From: Niastella caeni
GTDB lineage: Bacteria > Bacteroidota > Bacteroidia > Chitinophagales > Chitinophagaceae
NCBI RefSeq assembly: GCF_004834005.1
Contig: NZ_STFF01000001.1
Location: forward strand, 1,425,347 to 1,489,346
Direction: 5' to 3'
DNA length: 64,000 bases
Of this stretch, positions 45,848 through 54,848 are shown piece after piece. The position numbers and the translations under genes are program-made. The notes below the pieces were generated by a model. It was not told the origin of the DNA. It ran no database searches and saw only the letters and a program-made list of their open reading frames with translations. Positions within the stretch are counted from its first letter, which is position 1; every line of letters starts with the position of its first letter.

Positions 45848-47398
45848 ATGACGCACGAATCAGAATCAAAAAAAATCTGGCAGGTGATTGCTGCCTCTTC
45901 AGTAGGAACCTTAATTGAATGGTACGACTTTTACATTTTCGGTAGTCTCGCAACTGTTATTGCAAGCCAGTTTTTTCCAAAAACAAATCCCACAGCCGCT
46001 CTGCTTTCAACGCTGGCGACATTTGCAGCCGGGTTTATTGTACGCCCATTTGGTGCATTGGTATTTGGCCGCCTCGGCGATTTGATCGGCAGAAAATATA
46101 CTTTCCTGCTGACGCTGATCCTCATGGGCGGTTCAACTTTTGCCATTGGACTGGTACCCGGGTATGCCAGCATTGGATTTGCTGCCCCTATCCTGGTATT
46201 GTTGCTTCGTTTACTACAAGGGCTTGCCTTAGGTGGCGAATATGGCGGCGCTGCTACATACGTAGCAGAACATGCGCCCGCCAACAGACGAGGGTATTAT
46301 ACAAGCTGGATACAAACAACTGCTACCCTGGGATTATTTTTTTCGCTGGGGGTAATATTACTAACCCGCCACTTTCTGGCGCCTGATCTTGATACATCTA
46401 TCAAACGATTTAATGATTGGGGCTGGCGCATTCCATTTTGGGTATCTATATTATTGGTAGGCGTATCTATCTATATCCGTTTACGCATGAATGAATCGCC
46501 GTTGTTCGCCAAGCTGAAAACAGAAGGCAAAGTATCGGTAAACCCATTGAAAGAAAGTTTCGGCAATAAAACCAATCTTAAAATGGTGTTGCTGGCCTTG
46601 TTCGGCGCTACCATGGGACAAGGCGTGGTATGGTATACCGGCCAGTTTTATGCGCAATCTTTCCTCGAAAATGTTTGTAACATAGATTTTGACCAGTCGC
46701 GCACCATCCTTATCTGGGGTATTTTGTTAGCCACTCCGTTCTTTGTGGTCTTCGGTGGCTGGAGCGATAAAATAGGCCGCAAATGGATCATGCTTGTTGG
46801 TATGCTGCTGGCCATTGGCACCTATCAATTTATTTTCAAGCAATTCATTACATTAACTGATCCCGCAGGAAAAACGGAGTTGACCGGCCACAGAAAATTG
46901 CTGGAAGACAAAACGATCGTTAGTGAAAAAAATGCGGCTGATTCCATACACCAGGTAACATCAGAAGTGCATTACACCGATGGCGCCGTATTTAAAGAGG
47001 TAAAAACTGATACTTTATTTGCCAATGCCGCTCATGCTGCCGTTACTCAAACAGTTATTAAGTATAAAGATAAAAAGGTTGACACCTGGACCTATCGCAA
47101 ACTAGTAGGTTGGATATTTGTGTTAATACTGTATGTGACCATGGTATATGGGCCCATTGCCGCCTTCCTGGTGGAGCTCTTCCCTACCCGCATCCGGTAT
47201 ACATCCATGTCGTTGCCTTATCATATTGGCAATGGCGTGTTCGGTGGTTTAACACCTTTCATCGCTACTTTACTCACAACTATATATGTAACCGATAAAT
47301 TGTCAGGGCTGTGGTATACGATCATAATTGGCGCTGTGTGCCTGTTCATCGGCGCTGTTTATATCTCCAATCGCATTGATCCTGATGTTAACGATTAA
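45848..47398 (+). CDS. MFS metabolite:H+ symporter (MHS family) with a soluble insert
   Basis: A 516-residue carrier of the ShiA/ProP type: GTLIEWYDFYIFGSLATVIASQFFP is the family's first-helix signature, and GRLGDLIGRKYTFL is the loop-2-3 motif, then GLALGGEYGGAATYVAEHAP. Between helix 8 and the later half (about residues 335-420) there is a hydrophilic insert (TDPAGKTELTGHRKLLEDK... to ...KDKKVDTWTYRK) not found in ProP-type homologues. The substrate is unknown. It is followed 21 bp later by a small membrane protein that may be its partner. Confidence 0.88.
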   Translation: MTHESESKKIWQVIAASSVGTLIEWYDFYIFGSLATVIASQFFPKTNPTAALLSTLATFAAGFIVRPFGALVFGRLGDLIGRKYTFLLTLILMGGSTFAIGLVPGYASIGFAAPILVLLLRLLQGLALGGEYGGAATYVAEHAPANRRGYYTSWIQTTATLGLFFSLGVILLTRHFLAPDLDTSIKRFNDWGWRIPFWVSILLVGVSIYIRLRMNESPLFAKLKTEGKVSVNPLKESFGNKTNLKMVLLALFGATMGQGVVWYTGQFYAQSFLENVCNIDFDQSRTILIWGILLATPFFVVFGGWSDKIGRKWIMLVGMLLAIGTYQFIFKQFITLTDPAGKTELTGHRKLLEDKTIVSEKNAADSIHQVTSEVHYTDGAVFKEVKTDTLFANAAHAAVTQTVIKYKDKKVDTWTYRKLVGWIFVLILYVTMVYGPIAAFLVELFPTRIRYTSMSLPYHIGNGVFGGLTPFIATLLTTIYVTDKLSGLWYTIIIGAVCLFIGAVYISNRIDPDVND

Positions 47399-47419
47399 AT
47401 AATATTAAAAGAGAACCAC

Positions 47420-47659
47420 ATGAATAGCTTAAAAAGATGGTTGGGGATAGTATGGTTGATCCTCGGGCCTGTTACCATATATTATCTTATTAAAACGGCC
47501 GCTGATGAAATTGCTAAAAAACCGGTCATAGATACTAAAATACAATGGGCTGTGTTTGTGATCGTATTTATTCCTATTGCCATTGGCATGATAATTTTCG
47601 GCTATTATGCCATTAAGGGTGAATACGATCATTTGCCTGAAAATTCGAAAGAATTATAA
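47420..47659 (+). CDS. Small conserved membrane protein, partner of the MFS carrier
   Basis: A 79-residue protein with two transmembrane segments (WLGIVWLILGPVTIYYLI and AVFVIVFIPIAIGMIIFGYYAI) and a charged loop between (DEIAKKPVIDTKIQ). It follows the MHS-type carrier gene by 21 bp and is probably co-transcribed. Such small proteins recur beside this carrier type in Bacteroidota (recalled, not verified; I think DUF6814). A hairpin terminator follows at 47689. Confidence 0.85.
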   Translation: MNSLKRWLGIVWLILGPVTIYYLIKTAADEIAKKPVIDTKIQWAVFVIVFIPIAIGMIIFGYYAIKGEYDHLPENSKEL

Positions 47660-47688
47660 ATATTTCTAATTAGCGTAAACAATATTTG

Positions 47689-47721
47689 ACCCCGCCTGTT
47701 CGACATTCAGGCAGGCGGGGT
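47689..47721 (+). terminator. Hairpin terminator after the MFS operon
   Basis: A 10-bp stem ACCCCGCCTG / CAGGCGGGGT with a 13-base loop. The T-run is weak (TTAACATAG), so termination may be partial. Confidence 0.6.
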
Positions 47722-47843
47722 TAACATAGTTTGAATATACATATATAAGCGGTTTGGCTTTACGGTATTTATTGCATAATTTTTGTGAGTTATTATGGCA
47801 ATTGTTAACAAAATTTAACGTTTGTAACCGGGCAATGAAAGCT

Positions 47844-47851
47844 TATTTTTG
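47844..47851 (+). promoter_or_regulatory. -7 promoter element of the bicarbonate cassette A
   Basis: TATTTTTG fits TAnnTTTG exactly, 17 bases before the ATG at 47869, with a plausible upstream TTTG about 20 bases earlier (47821). Confidence 0.6.
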
Positions 47852-47868
47852 TAACGTTAATTTCAAGC

Positions 47869-48240
47869 ATGAATAAAGAAATACAAAAAGAATATACTGT
47901 GTCTGTTGCGAAAAGGATCGTGGCTGGTACCATGGTGCTTTTACTGCTCTGGATCACCGGTATTAATTTTTTGTATTCTTCGAAAGACATGGGGTCGGTA
48001 ATAACATGTATTGATATAGATGGCGATGAAGAAAACGGCGCCGATTGCAACAATTCCCCAACCGGTCCCGATGAAAAATCGCCCGATGCGCCGCTAACAG
48101 TTTCAGAAGAATTCCTGCACATATATCACAGTCCGGTGAACCCCGATTGGATAAATATGTATTTTCAGCATAAGGTACATGAAGCTGAAAAGCTCTGCAT
48201 TTTTCATCCGGAATTATTTTCACCTCCCCCGGAAGCATAA
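47869..48240 (+). CDS. Small acidic membrane protein of the SulP/carbonic anhydrase cassette (A)
   Basis: A 123-residue protein with one N-terminal transmembrane helix (GTMVLLLLWITGINFLY, residues about 24-40), then an Asp/Glu-rich patch (IDIDGDEENGADC), a His/Tyr/Asn-rich segment, and a C-terminal CIFHPELFSPPPEA. It is unlike any family I know. Its likely counterpart at 52975-53262 shares the acidic patch, the HK-x-C region and the terminal PPEA. Both sit at the 5' end of SulP/carbonic-anhydrase cassettes. A role in bicarbonate transport or metal binding is inference. Confidence 0.8.
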   Translation: MNKEIQKEYTVSVAKRIVAGTMVLLLLWITGINFLYSSKDMGSVITCIDIDGDEENGADCNNSPTGPDEKSPDAPLTVSEEFLHIYHSPVNPDWINMYFQHKVHEAEKLCIFHPELFSPPPEA

Positions 48241-48425
48241 CTTTTCCCTTTTTTCAATTAACATTCCTTGTTATACCCCGCAAGGCGGGGATACGATTGC
48301 TTGTTGATATGAATTGTACATCTGGCTATAAATAGCATTTGTTTCCGGATGCGTCATTATATTCAACCGGGTATCTTATTGTAAAACCGGGCAAGCCATG
48401 TGCTTCTCATAAAAACATTTTTATT

Positions 48426-50048
48426 ATGGTTAAGAAAGTTAAAGGATACGCAAGCGCCCTGGGAAGTGACTTGCCGTCTTCAGTGGTCGTTTTTCTCGTA
48501 GCGTTACCCCTGTGTTTGGGGATTGCATTGGCTTCAGGCGCGCCATTATTTTCAGGCATTATTGCCGGGATGGTAGGTGGTATTGTTATTGGCGCTTTAA
48601 GCGGCTCGCAATTAAGCGTTAGCGGACCGGCAGCCGGTTTAACAGCTATTGTATTAGTAGCCATTGGCAAATTGCAGGTATATGAAGCCTTTTTGCTGGC
48701 CGTTGTGCTGGGTGGTGTAATACAAATTATACTGGGCTTTTTAAAAGCCGGTATCCTGGGTGATTATATTCCTGGCAGTGTTATTAAAGGCATGTTGGCC
48801 GCCATCGGGTTGATCCTGATCCTGAAACAATTTCCCCACCTGGTAGGTTACGATGCAGACTTTGAAGGTGATGATAGCTTTATGCAGGCCGACGGCGAAA
48901 ATACATTCAGCGGGCTGTTCGGTGCGTTTAGTCATTTGATCCCGGCAGCGTTGCTCATTGGGGTGGTTTCCCTGCTCATTATGATCGTTTGGGAAAAATA
49001 TGTAGCCCCCAAAGCCAGGCTCCTGCAACTTATCCCTGCCCCATTGATCGTGGTGGTGGTTGCTGTAATTATCAACGAATTATTCAAATCATCAGCGACC
49101 GGTATGGCTATTAAAGAATCGCACCTGGTAAAAATTCCGGTGGCCGATTCTTTTAACGGGTTCATCTCTTTCTTTACGTTCCCCGATTTCAGCCATATTT
49201 TGAATCCGGTTGTATGGACTACCGCTTTAACGTTAGCCATTGTAGCAAGCCTTGAAACTTTGTTGAATATTGAAGCGGCCGATGACCTTGACCCGTACCA
49301 ACGGGTTACGCCTACCAACCGTGAGTTGAAGGCACAGGGAATTGGTAACCTGGTATCAGGTTTAATCGGTGGCTTACCCATTACTTCGGTGGTTGTACGC
49401 ACTTCAGCCAATATCAATGCCGGCGCTAAAACTAAAATGTCGGCCATTTTCCATGGTATATTATTGTTACTTTCGGTAGCTTTTATACCAGGTCTGCTGA
49501 ACCTAATACCATTGTCGGCACTGGCAGCTATTCTTATTTATACAGGTTTTAAACTGGCGAAACCTTCGCTGTTCATTAAATTCTATAAAAAAGGATGGGA
49601 CCAGTTTTTACCTTTTGCTCTCACCATAGTGGCAATATTGCTTACCGACCTGTTAAAAGGTATCATGGTAGGATGTGTTATAGGATTGTTCTTTGTTATT
49701 CGCAGCAACTTTAAATCGGCCGTATTTGTGGTAAATGACGCCAATAAATATTTGTTCCGTTTGCGCAAGGACGTATCGTTTTTAAATAAACCGATCATTA
49801 AGAACAGACTAGAAAAAGTACCGGAAAATTCTTACGTGCTCATAGATGCGACGCGTGCTGATTTTATTGACAAAGACATTATTGAGGTGATTGAAGACTT
49901 TTTAATACATGCCCAGTTGAAAGGAATTACAGTTGAGCTTAAAAAAAGCACCTATAAAGACCAGGGATTTTCAACCAATGGAGGTAATGTTTTAGTACAG
50001 CCAAAAATGGTTGTAGCAAAAGAAGCTATGGCTGAAATGTCGAATTAA
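48426..50048 (+). CDS. SulP family anion transporter with STAS domain (cassette A)
   Basis: I start at the ATG at 48426 (540 residues, MVKKVKGYASALGSDLPSS), not the longer frame. About 11-12 hydrophobic helices follow the SulP pattern: LPLCLGIALASGAPLFSGIIAGMVGG, SGPAAGLTAIVL, then ASLETLLNIEAADDLDPYQRVTPTNRELKAQGIGNL. The C-terminal 120 residues (ENSYVLIDATRADFIDKDIIEVIEDFL) form a STAS-like domain. With the adjacent carbonic anhydrase a bicarbonate substrate is likely, though sulfate cannot be excluded. A GC hairpin (CCCCGC..GCGGGG, about 48276-48291) precedes it. Confidence 0.9.
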   Translation: MVKKVKGYASALGSDLPSSVVVFLVALPLCLGIALASGAPLFSGIIAGMVGGIVIGALSGSQLSVSGPAAGLTAIVLVAIGKLQVYEAFLLAVVLGGVIQIILGFLKAGILGDYIPGSVIKGMLAAIGLILILKQFPHLVGYDADFEGDDSFMQADGENTFSGLFGAFSHLIPAALLIGVVSLLIMIVWEKYVAPKARLLQLIPAPLIVVVVAVIINELFKSSATGMAIKESHLVKIPVADSFNGFISFFTFPDFSHILNPVVWTTALTLAIVASLETLLNIEAADDLDPYQRVTPTNRELKAQGIGNLVSGLIGGLPITSVVVRTSANINAGAKTKMSAIFHGILLLLSVAFIPGLLNLIPLSALAAILIYTGFKLAKPSLFIKFYKKGWDQFLPFALTIVAILLTDLLKGIMVGCVIGLFFVIRSNFKSAVFVVNDANKYLFRLRKDVSFLNKPIIKNRLEKVPENSYVLIDATRADFIDKDIIEVIEDFLIHAQLKGITVELKKSTYKDQGFSTNGGNVLVQPKMVVAKEAMAEMSN

Positions 50049-50135
50049 AGTTTACCTCAACGGTCTGTGCAGGTAAACCACACCCTGAGCTAACAGAAAG
50101 GTTGTCTATTTTTTAAAGACGAAAAAAGTCTGATC

Positions 50136-50771
50136 ATGAAATCATACGAAAGATTATTATTAGAAAATAAGGCCTGGGCATCAGAAAAAGTTGCAGATGA
50201 TCCGGAATATTTCAACCGGCTTGCCCATTTACAAACACCGGAATTTTTATGGATCGGTTGCAGCGACAGCCGCGTACCGGCCAATGAAATTACGAATACC
50301 CAACCTGGTGAAATTTTCGTACATCGCAACATAGCCAATATGGTGGTAAACACCGACGTGAATTTGCTGAGTGTGCTCGACTATGCGGTCAATCACCTGA
50401 AAGTAAAACACGTTATTGTATGCGGCCATTATGGTTGTGGTGGCGTAAAAGCTGCCGCTACTCAAAGCGATTTCAACCCCGTACTGAACATGTGGTTGCG
50501 TAACATAAAAGATGTATACCGCCTGCACCGCGAAGAGCTAAGCTCTATTAAAGATGAAGAACAACGTACCGACAGACTGGTAGAACTAAATGTTCGGGAA
50601 CAGGTAAATAACCTGGCCAAAACCTCTATCATTCAACGTGCGTGGAAACAAAATAACGCACCCGACCTGCATGGATGGGTATATGGATTAAAAGATGGAA
50701 TTATTAAACCGGTATTTGAAATGAAGTCCGGCACCCATATAGACCCGCTGTATGAATTCGATGGTTTATAA
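50136..50771 (+). CDS. Beta-class carbonic anhydrase (cassette A)
   Basis: A 211-residue beta-carbonic anhydrase with zinc ligands in GCSDSRVPANE (Cys and the D-R dyad) and GHYGCGG (His and Cys), in the order C-x-D-x-R ... H-x2-C. It interconverts CO2 and bicarbonate in the cytoplasm. It lies 87 bp after the SulP gene on the same strand, so co-transcription is likely. A terminator at 50792 separates it from the mirror cassette. Confidence 0.95.
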   Translation: MKSYERLLLENKAWASEKVADDPEYFNRLAHLQTPEFLWIGCSDSRVPANEITNTQPGEIFVHRNIANMVVNTDVNLLSVLDYAVNHLKVKHVIVCGHYGCGGVKAAATQSDFNPVLNMWLRNIKDVYRLHREELSSIKDEEQRTDRLVELNVREQVNNLAKTSIIQRAWKQNNAPDLHGWVYGLKDGIIKPVFEMKSGTHIDPLYEFDGL

Positions 50772-50791
50772 GAACAATATTTTATTACAAC

Positions 50792-50815
50792 GAGTCTCGC
50801 TGTTTAGCGGGACTC
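50792..50815 (+). terminator. Terminator between the two bicarbonate cassettes
   Basis: A 10-bp stem GAGTCTCGCT / AGCGGGACTC (one T-G pair) with a short loop, followed by TTTTATTTATAA. It may serve both convergent units. Confidence 0.85.
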
Positions 50816-50842
50816 TTTTATTTATAACTGGTTTGTTCTCAA

Positions 50843-52228
50843 CTATACAGTTTCCATTATTCTTTTCGCCGGTGTTTGGGCAGGAACAGGAATATCCTGC
50901 AACAGTGGTTTTTTAACCCAGCCCAACAATACCATAATTACAAAAATTACGATAGCTGTTAACACAGCAGGCATAAACCCCCATAGCGGTACTGCCGCAG
51001 CCGTATAGATCATGAGCAAAATATGACAGGGATTCTTTGATTCAAGCACTTCCCTGATCTCCTTTCTTTTCACCATGCCATTGGCTACATATAAGAGAAT
51101 ACCGCCTATGCATGCCATAGGTACCTGCTCAAGGTAAGTAGCTAAAAAAGCAGCCATCAGTAATTTGAATGTAAACTTGGCAATACCTGCCAACGGCGAT
51201 ACCGCTCCTACTTTAATATTCACGGCCGTTCTGGCCAGGGCGCCGGTATGTGGAAATCCATTGAACAATGGCGTTATAATATTTACCATTCCCTGGCCCC
51301 ACAATTCTTTATTGGGGTTATATGGTATCCCGGTATTGTTCGCCAGCCTGTCGGCCATGCGGGAACACAATAGACTTTCAATAGCTGCTACAATAAATAT
51401 TGCCAGCACGTAATACACCAGGTCAAACACTACCGATGCTGTCATAGCCGGCAATTGCGGCGTAGTGATCACTAAAAAATCAGTAGGTATAGCGCCATAT
51501 TTATCTTTTATTAGAATTAGTCCATTGCTTTTCCACAATGTTGAGCTAACCAGCCAGCCAACACCCAATGCAATCAGCGGAGCAGGAATAAATGCAGAGA
51601 ACCTGATTAAAGTTTTACAAAGAGCAAACGTAATCAGCGCCAGGGCAAAGGCAAACCAATTGGCATCGGGCAAATACAACATCGTTTTTTGAATCTGCTG
51701 CAACAGGCCATAGCCTATTTTTTCTTTAAACCCGAAAATTTCACCCAGTTGCGAAAACGCAATTACGATCGAAATACCGATAGTAAAGCCTACTACAATG
51801 GAATGCGGCACCAGGGCCACTATGCGGCCAAATTTACCAACCCCGCAAATCATCAGCAACGTTCCTGCCAGTATAGAAACCAGTATCAGGAAACTATGAT
51901 TATAGGTAGCCATCAAACCACCAATAACAGGAATAAAAGCAGCCGTAGGGCCATATACCTGGTATTTTGACCCGCCAAATAATGCACCCAGCAATCCCGC
52001 CACGGCTCCCCCAACAATTCCCTGTTCAGGCCTTAGCCCCGAAGCCATGGCGAACCCCATAGCCAGCGGAATAGCTACCATAGCAACTATTAATCCTGCT
52101 GTGAGGTCTTTAATTATATTGAGCTTTTTGTTTCCTTTTAACAGGTCTTCATAACGTCCATCAATGGGGGTCATAAAAAAAGCGATCCTGCTTAGTATAC
52201 CCTCAGATTTTGTATGCGTCTTTTTCAT
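50843..52228 (-). CDS. SulP family anion transporter without STAS domain (cassette B)
   Basis: A 461-residue SulP permease from the ATG at 52228 (MKKTHTKSEGILSR); a TTG two codons earlier is the alternative. Features: KDLTAGLIVAMVAIPLAMGFAMASGLRPEQGIVGG, GPTAAFIPVIGGL, and FPHTGALARTAVNIKVGA. Unlike the cassette A transporter it ends a few residues after the last helix (PAKRIMETV) and lacks a STAS domain. It overlaps the carbonic anhydrase stop (52203) by 26 bp, so the two are translationally coupled. Bicarbonate is the inferred substrate. Confidence 0.9.
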   Translation of the reverse strand: MKKTHTKSEGILSRIAFFMTPIDGRYEDLLKGNKKLNIIKDLTAGLIVAMVAIPLAMGFAMASGLRPEQGIVGGAVAGLLGALFGGSKYQVYGPTAAFIPVIGGLMATYNHSFLILVSILAGTLLMICGVGKFGRIVALVPHSIVVGFTIGISIVIAFSQLGEIFGFKEKIGYGLLQQIQKTMLYLPDANWFAFALALITFALCKTLIRFSAFIPAPLIALGVGWLVSSTLWKSNGLILIKDKYGAIPTDFLVITTPQLPAMTASVVFDLVYYVLAIFIVAAIESLLCSRMADRLANNTGIPYNPNKELWGQGMVNIITPLFNGFPHTGALARTAVNIKVGAVSPLAGIAKFTFKLLMAAFLATYLEQVPMACIGGILLYVANGMVKRKEIREVLESKNPCHILLMIYTAAAVPLWGFMPAVLTAIVIFVIMVLLGWVKKPLLQDIPVPAQTPAKRIMETV

Positions 52229-52874
52229 AAGCAAGAATTTTTTCGTTTTGATTCTGCATAAATTCTACACGCCCGGTTTCCACATCATAGATGGCGCCCA
52301 TTAAATTGATTTCCCCGGTTTCTATCAGGTCGGTGATGATGGGGCTTTTGCGAAGAATGATATCGATGTTATAATGTACATTCAACCGGGTTACATTGTT
52401 AACGAATGTTTTATTGTGAGAAGTTCGGTCGTGCAAGGTTTCCGTTTCTGCTTCAATAGAAGGCCTGATATGATTGAATATCTCATTCAAATTATCCATT
52501 TCCAATCCATCACAGGCACCCTTAACTGCACCACAGTTCGTATGTCCCATTACTACAACCAGCTTCGAACCCAGGTATTTGCAGGCATACTCCATACTTC
52601 CGATCGCATTCACACTGGCAATATTGCCAGCCAGGCGAATACTGAATAAATCGCCAAGGCCCTGGTCAAAGATCAGCTCAGTAGAAATTCTTGAATCGCT
52701 GCAACTGAGTATGGTGGCAAATGGGAATTGCTGATCTTTGGTTTCATTCACCAGTTGCAGCAGGTTACGATTTACACGCAGGTTATTGATAAAACGTTCA
52801 TTGCCTTCCATTAAAAATTGAAAAGCTTTTTGAGGCGTCAAAGACTGGCGCGACTCCCAATAATGATTCTTCAT
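52203..52874 (-). CDS. Beta-class carbonic anhydrase (cassette B)
   Basis: A 223-residue carbonic anhydrase with zinc ligands in SCSDSRISTE and GHTNCGAVKGA, in the same order as cassette A, but otherwise a different subtype, with an N-terminal extension starting LTPQKAFQFLMEGNERFINN as in plant-type enzymes. It overlaps the SulP gene downstream. In this cassette the enzyme precedes the transporter, the reverse of cassette A. Confidence 0.95.
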   Translation of the reverse strand: MKNHYWESRQSLTPQKAFQFLMEGNERFINNLRVNRNLLQLVNETKDQQFPFATILSCSDSRISTELIFDQGLGDLFSIRLAGNIASVNAIGSMEYACKYLGSKLVVVMGHTNCGAVKGACDGLEMDNLNEIFNHIRPSIEAETETLHDRTSHNKTFVNNVTRLNVHYNIDIILRKSPIITDLIETGEINLMGAIYDVETGRVEFMQNQNEKILAYEKDAYKI

Positions 52875-52974
52875 AATAAGAGTTATTTATTATCGTAGTT
52901 AATCTATTGAGGATAACAATTTGCCTGTTGTGCAGAGATAAGAAGTAGCACAACAGCATTGATGATATGTTTAA

Positions 52975-53262
52975 CTACGCTTCGGGAGGTTGATCTATAA
53001 GCGCGCAATGTCCTTTGAGGCAAAGGCCCGATTTGCGAAGGTGTTTCTTTTGTTCGTTAAGAAAAGTTAACAAACTGGCGTAATCGAAGTTATAGTGATG
53101 TTTTTTGAATTTCTTGAAGTCTTTTTCTGATTTGTTTTCTTCTTCCGATTCGGGGTCATCACAGAATATAACAATTTCCACTTCAGTTAAATTAAATAAC
53201 TGATCCAGGTTACTGTATTCAGCAAAGAGCAGTATAGCAGCTATGACCAATAAAAATCGCAT
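52975..53262 (-). CDS. Small acidic secreted protein of the SulP/carbonic anhydrase cassette (B)
   Basis: A 95-residue protein with an N-terminal signal-like helix (MRFLLVIAAILLFAEYS), a short acidic segment (FCDDPESEEENKSEK), a Lys-rich middle, and a C-terminus GLCLKGHCALIDQPPEA with two Cys. It lies 100 bp upstream of the carbonic anhydrase gene on the same strand. Its layout and final PPEA match the cassette A protein at 47869-48240, though overall identity is low. No known motif explains its function. Confidence 0.8.
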   Translation of the reverse strand: MRFLLVIAAILLFAEYSNLDQLFNLTEVEIVIFCDDPESEEENKSEKDFKKFKKHHYNFDYASLLTFLNEQKKHLRKSGLCLKGHCALIDQPPEA

Positions 53263-53517
53263 TTGAGTGTTATTTACTCAATACGGATTATGATATTATC
53301 ACTTACATCATGCCTACTTAAATATAACCAATAAAGCTGGCTTTTGGAGCCATTGTTCAAAATAATACTCATTATTTAGACCAACTGCTTATACATACAA
53401 ACGCATGTTTAACAGGGCGAGGGAAAGAAATATCATTTTCTTATCATGTATTTTCTAAATGAAAAACAATGGGTGTAAATTAACCTACAATATGAACCTG
53501 CATTTAATAAAGCATTT

Positions 53518-54759
53518 ATGTTTACACTGCCAATAAAAAATACGATTGCCTGTAAACCAACCGTATTGTGTAAACAGGCACGCAAACACAGCATTGTTTC
53601 CTGGTGCCTTCCGGCCTTTTTTACCTGCCTGTTGGCCTGTCAGCAACCCGAAGCCCAAAAACAGGATGTAACAAACAATGGTTCCACTGCCGATAGTAAC
53701 TGGATGCTGCTGCCCTTTGTAAAAATAGATTCTGTGAACCCCATTCTTCAACCCGGCCATGGATCGTTTATTTGCCCCGTGCGAAAACAGCCAGTTAAAT
53801 GGGAAGAAAAGGATGTATTCAATCCCGCCGCAATTGTAAAAGATGGAAAGGTGTTCCTGTTGTACCGCGCCGAAGATTCCATTGGCAAATTTGCCGGCAC
53901 CTCACGCATTGGATTGGCCGAAAGCGCCGATGGCCTGCATTTCACCCGGTATTCACAACCCGTTTTGTATCCGGCGCCCGATGAGCAGAAAAAATATGAA
54001 TGGGAAGGTGGTTGTGAGGACCCCCGTGTTGTGCAGGACAGCAGCGGGGACTATATTATGACCTACACAGCCTTCGATGGTCAAATCGCACGGTTAATGG
54101 TGGCTTCTTCAAAAAATTTATTGCAATGGACCAAACATGGGCCCGCATTCGCCAAAGCATTCAATGGTAAATACCTCAATACCTGGTCAAAGTCAGGCTC
54201 CATTGTTTCAAAATATGTAAATGGAAATATCATTGCCCAAAAGATCAATGGCAAATACTGGATGTACTGGGGCGATGTGAATATTTGGGCCGCCACTGCA
54301 GATGACCTCATAAACTGGACACCCGTATTGTATGCCCGGGGAGAAAAACCAACTATTGCATTACGCCATTATGCCAAAGACATACCCGAAATAAAGATCG
54401 TAATGGGTCCAAGACCCCAAAAATTCGATAGTGACCTGGTAGAACCTGGCCCTCCTGCCCTCTTAACAGATAATGGCATTGTGCTGCTTTACAACAGCCG
54501 TAATATTCCCGCTATTGGCGACAGCAGTTTACCCGAAGGCACATATACAGCTTCGCAGATCTTATTAAATAAAAATGACCCAACCCAAGTATTGCAACGA
54601 ATGGACACCTGGTTTATACAACCCGACAAACCTTACGAAGTGACCGGACAGGTAAACAGGGTTTGCTTTATAGAAGGCCTGGTTCACTTCAATAATAACT
54701 GGTTACTTTATTACGGGACTGCGGATTCTAAAATAGCTGTGTGTAAATTAGGTAAATAG
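53518..54759 (+). CDS. GH130-like glycosidase lipoprotein
   Basis: A 413-residue exported protein. The N-terminus has a long hydrophobic signal with lipobox LLAC (Cys41). The five-bladed propeller pattern of GH130 is visible: KDVFNPAAIVKDGKVFLLYRAED, GCEDPRVVQDSSGDYIMTYTAF, GKYWMYWGDVNIWAATADDL, and a closing FIEGLVHFNNNWLLYYGTADSKIAVCKL. Most GH130 enzymes are cytoplasmic mannoside phosphorylases; an exported lipoprotein form suggests a hydrolase instead (inference from location). The substrate is probably a mannoside. The phosphate-binding His/Arg could not be assigned. Confidence 0.82.
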   Translation: MFTLPIKNTIACKPTVLCKQARKHSIVSWCLPAFFTCLLACQQPEAQKQDVTNNGSTADSNWMLLPFVKIDSVNPILQPGHGSFICPVRKQPVKWEEKDVFNPAAIVKDGKVFLLYRAEDSIGKFAGTSRIGLAESADGLHFTRYSQPVLYPAPDEQKKYEWEGGCEDPRVVQDSSGDYIMTYTAFDGQIARLMVASSKNLLQWTKHGPAFAKAFNGKYLNTWSKSGSIVSKYVNGNIIAQKINGKYWMYWGDVNIWAATADDLINWTPVLYARGEKPTIALRHYAKDIPEIKIVMGPRPQKFDSDLVEPGPPALLTDNGIVLLYNSRNIPAIGDSSLPEGTYTASQILLNKNDPTQVLQRMDTWFIQPDKPYEVTGQVNRVCFIEGLVHFNNNWLLYYGTADSKIAVCKLGK

Positions 54760-54848
54760 CTTATTTGAAAATGAAAACCAATGCGCTAAGGGGGGGATCT
54801 TCATTTTCTAATTTTCAAATTTGCACATTTTCAAATTAAATTTGCTGA

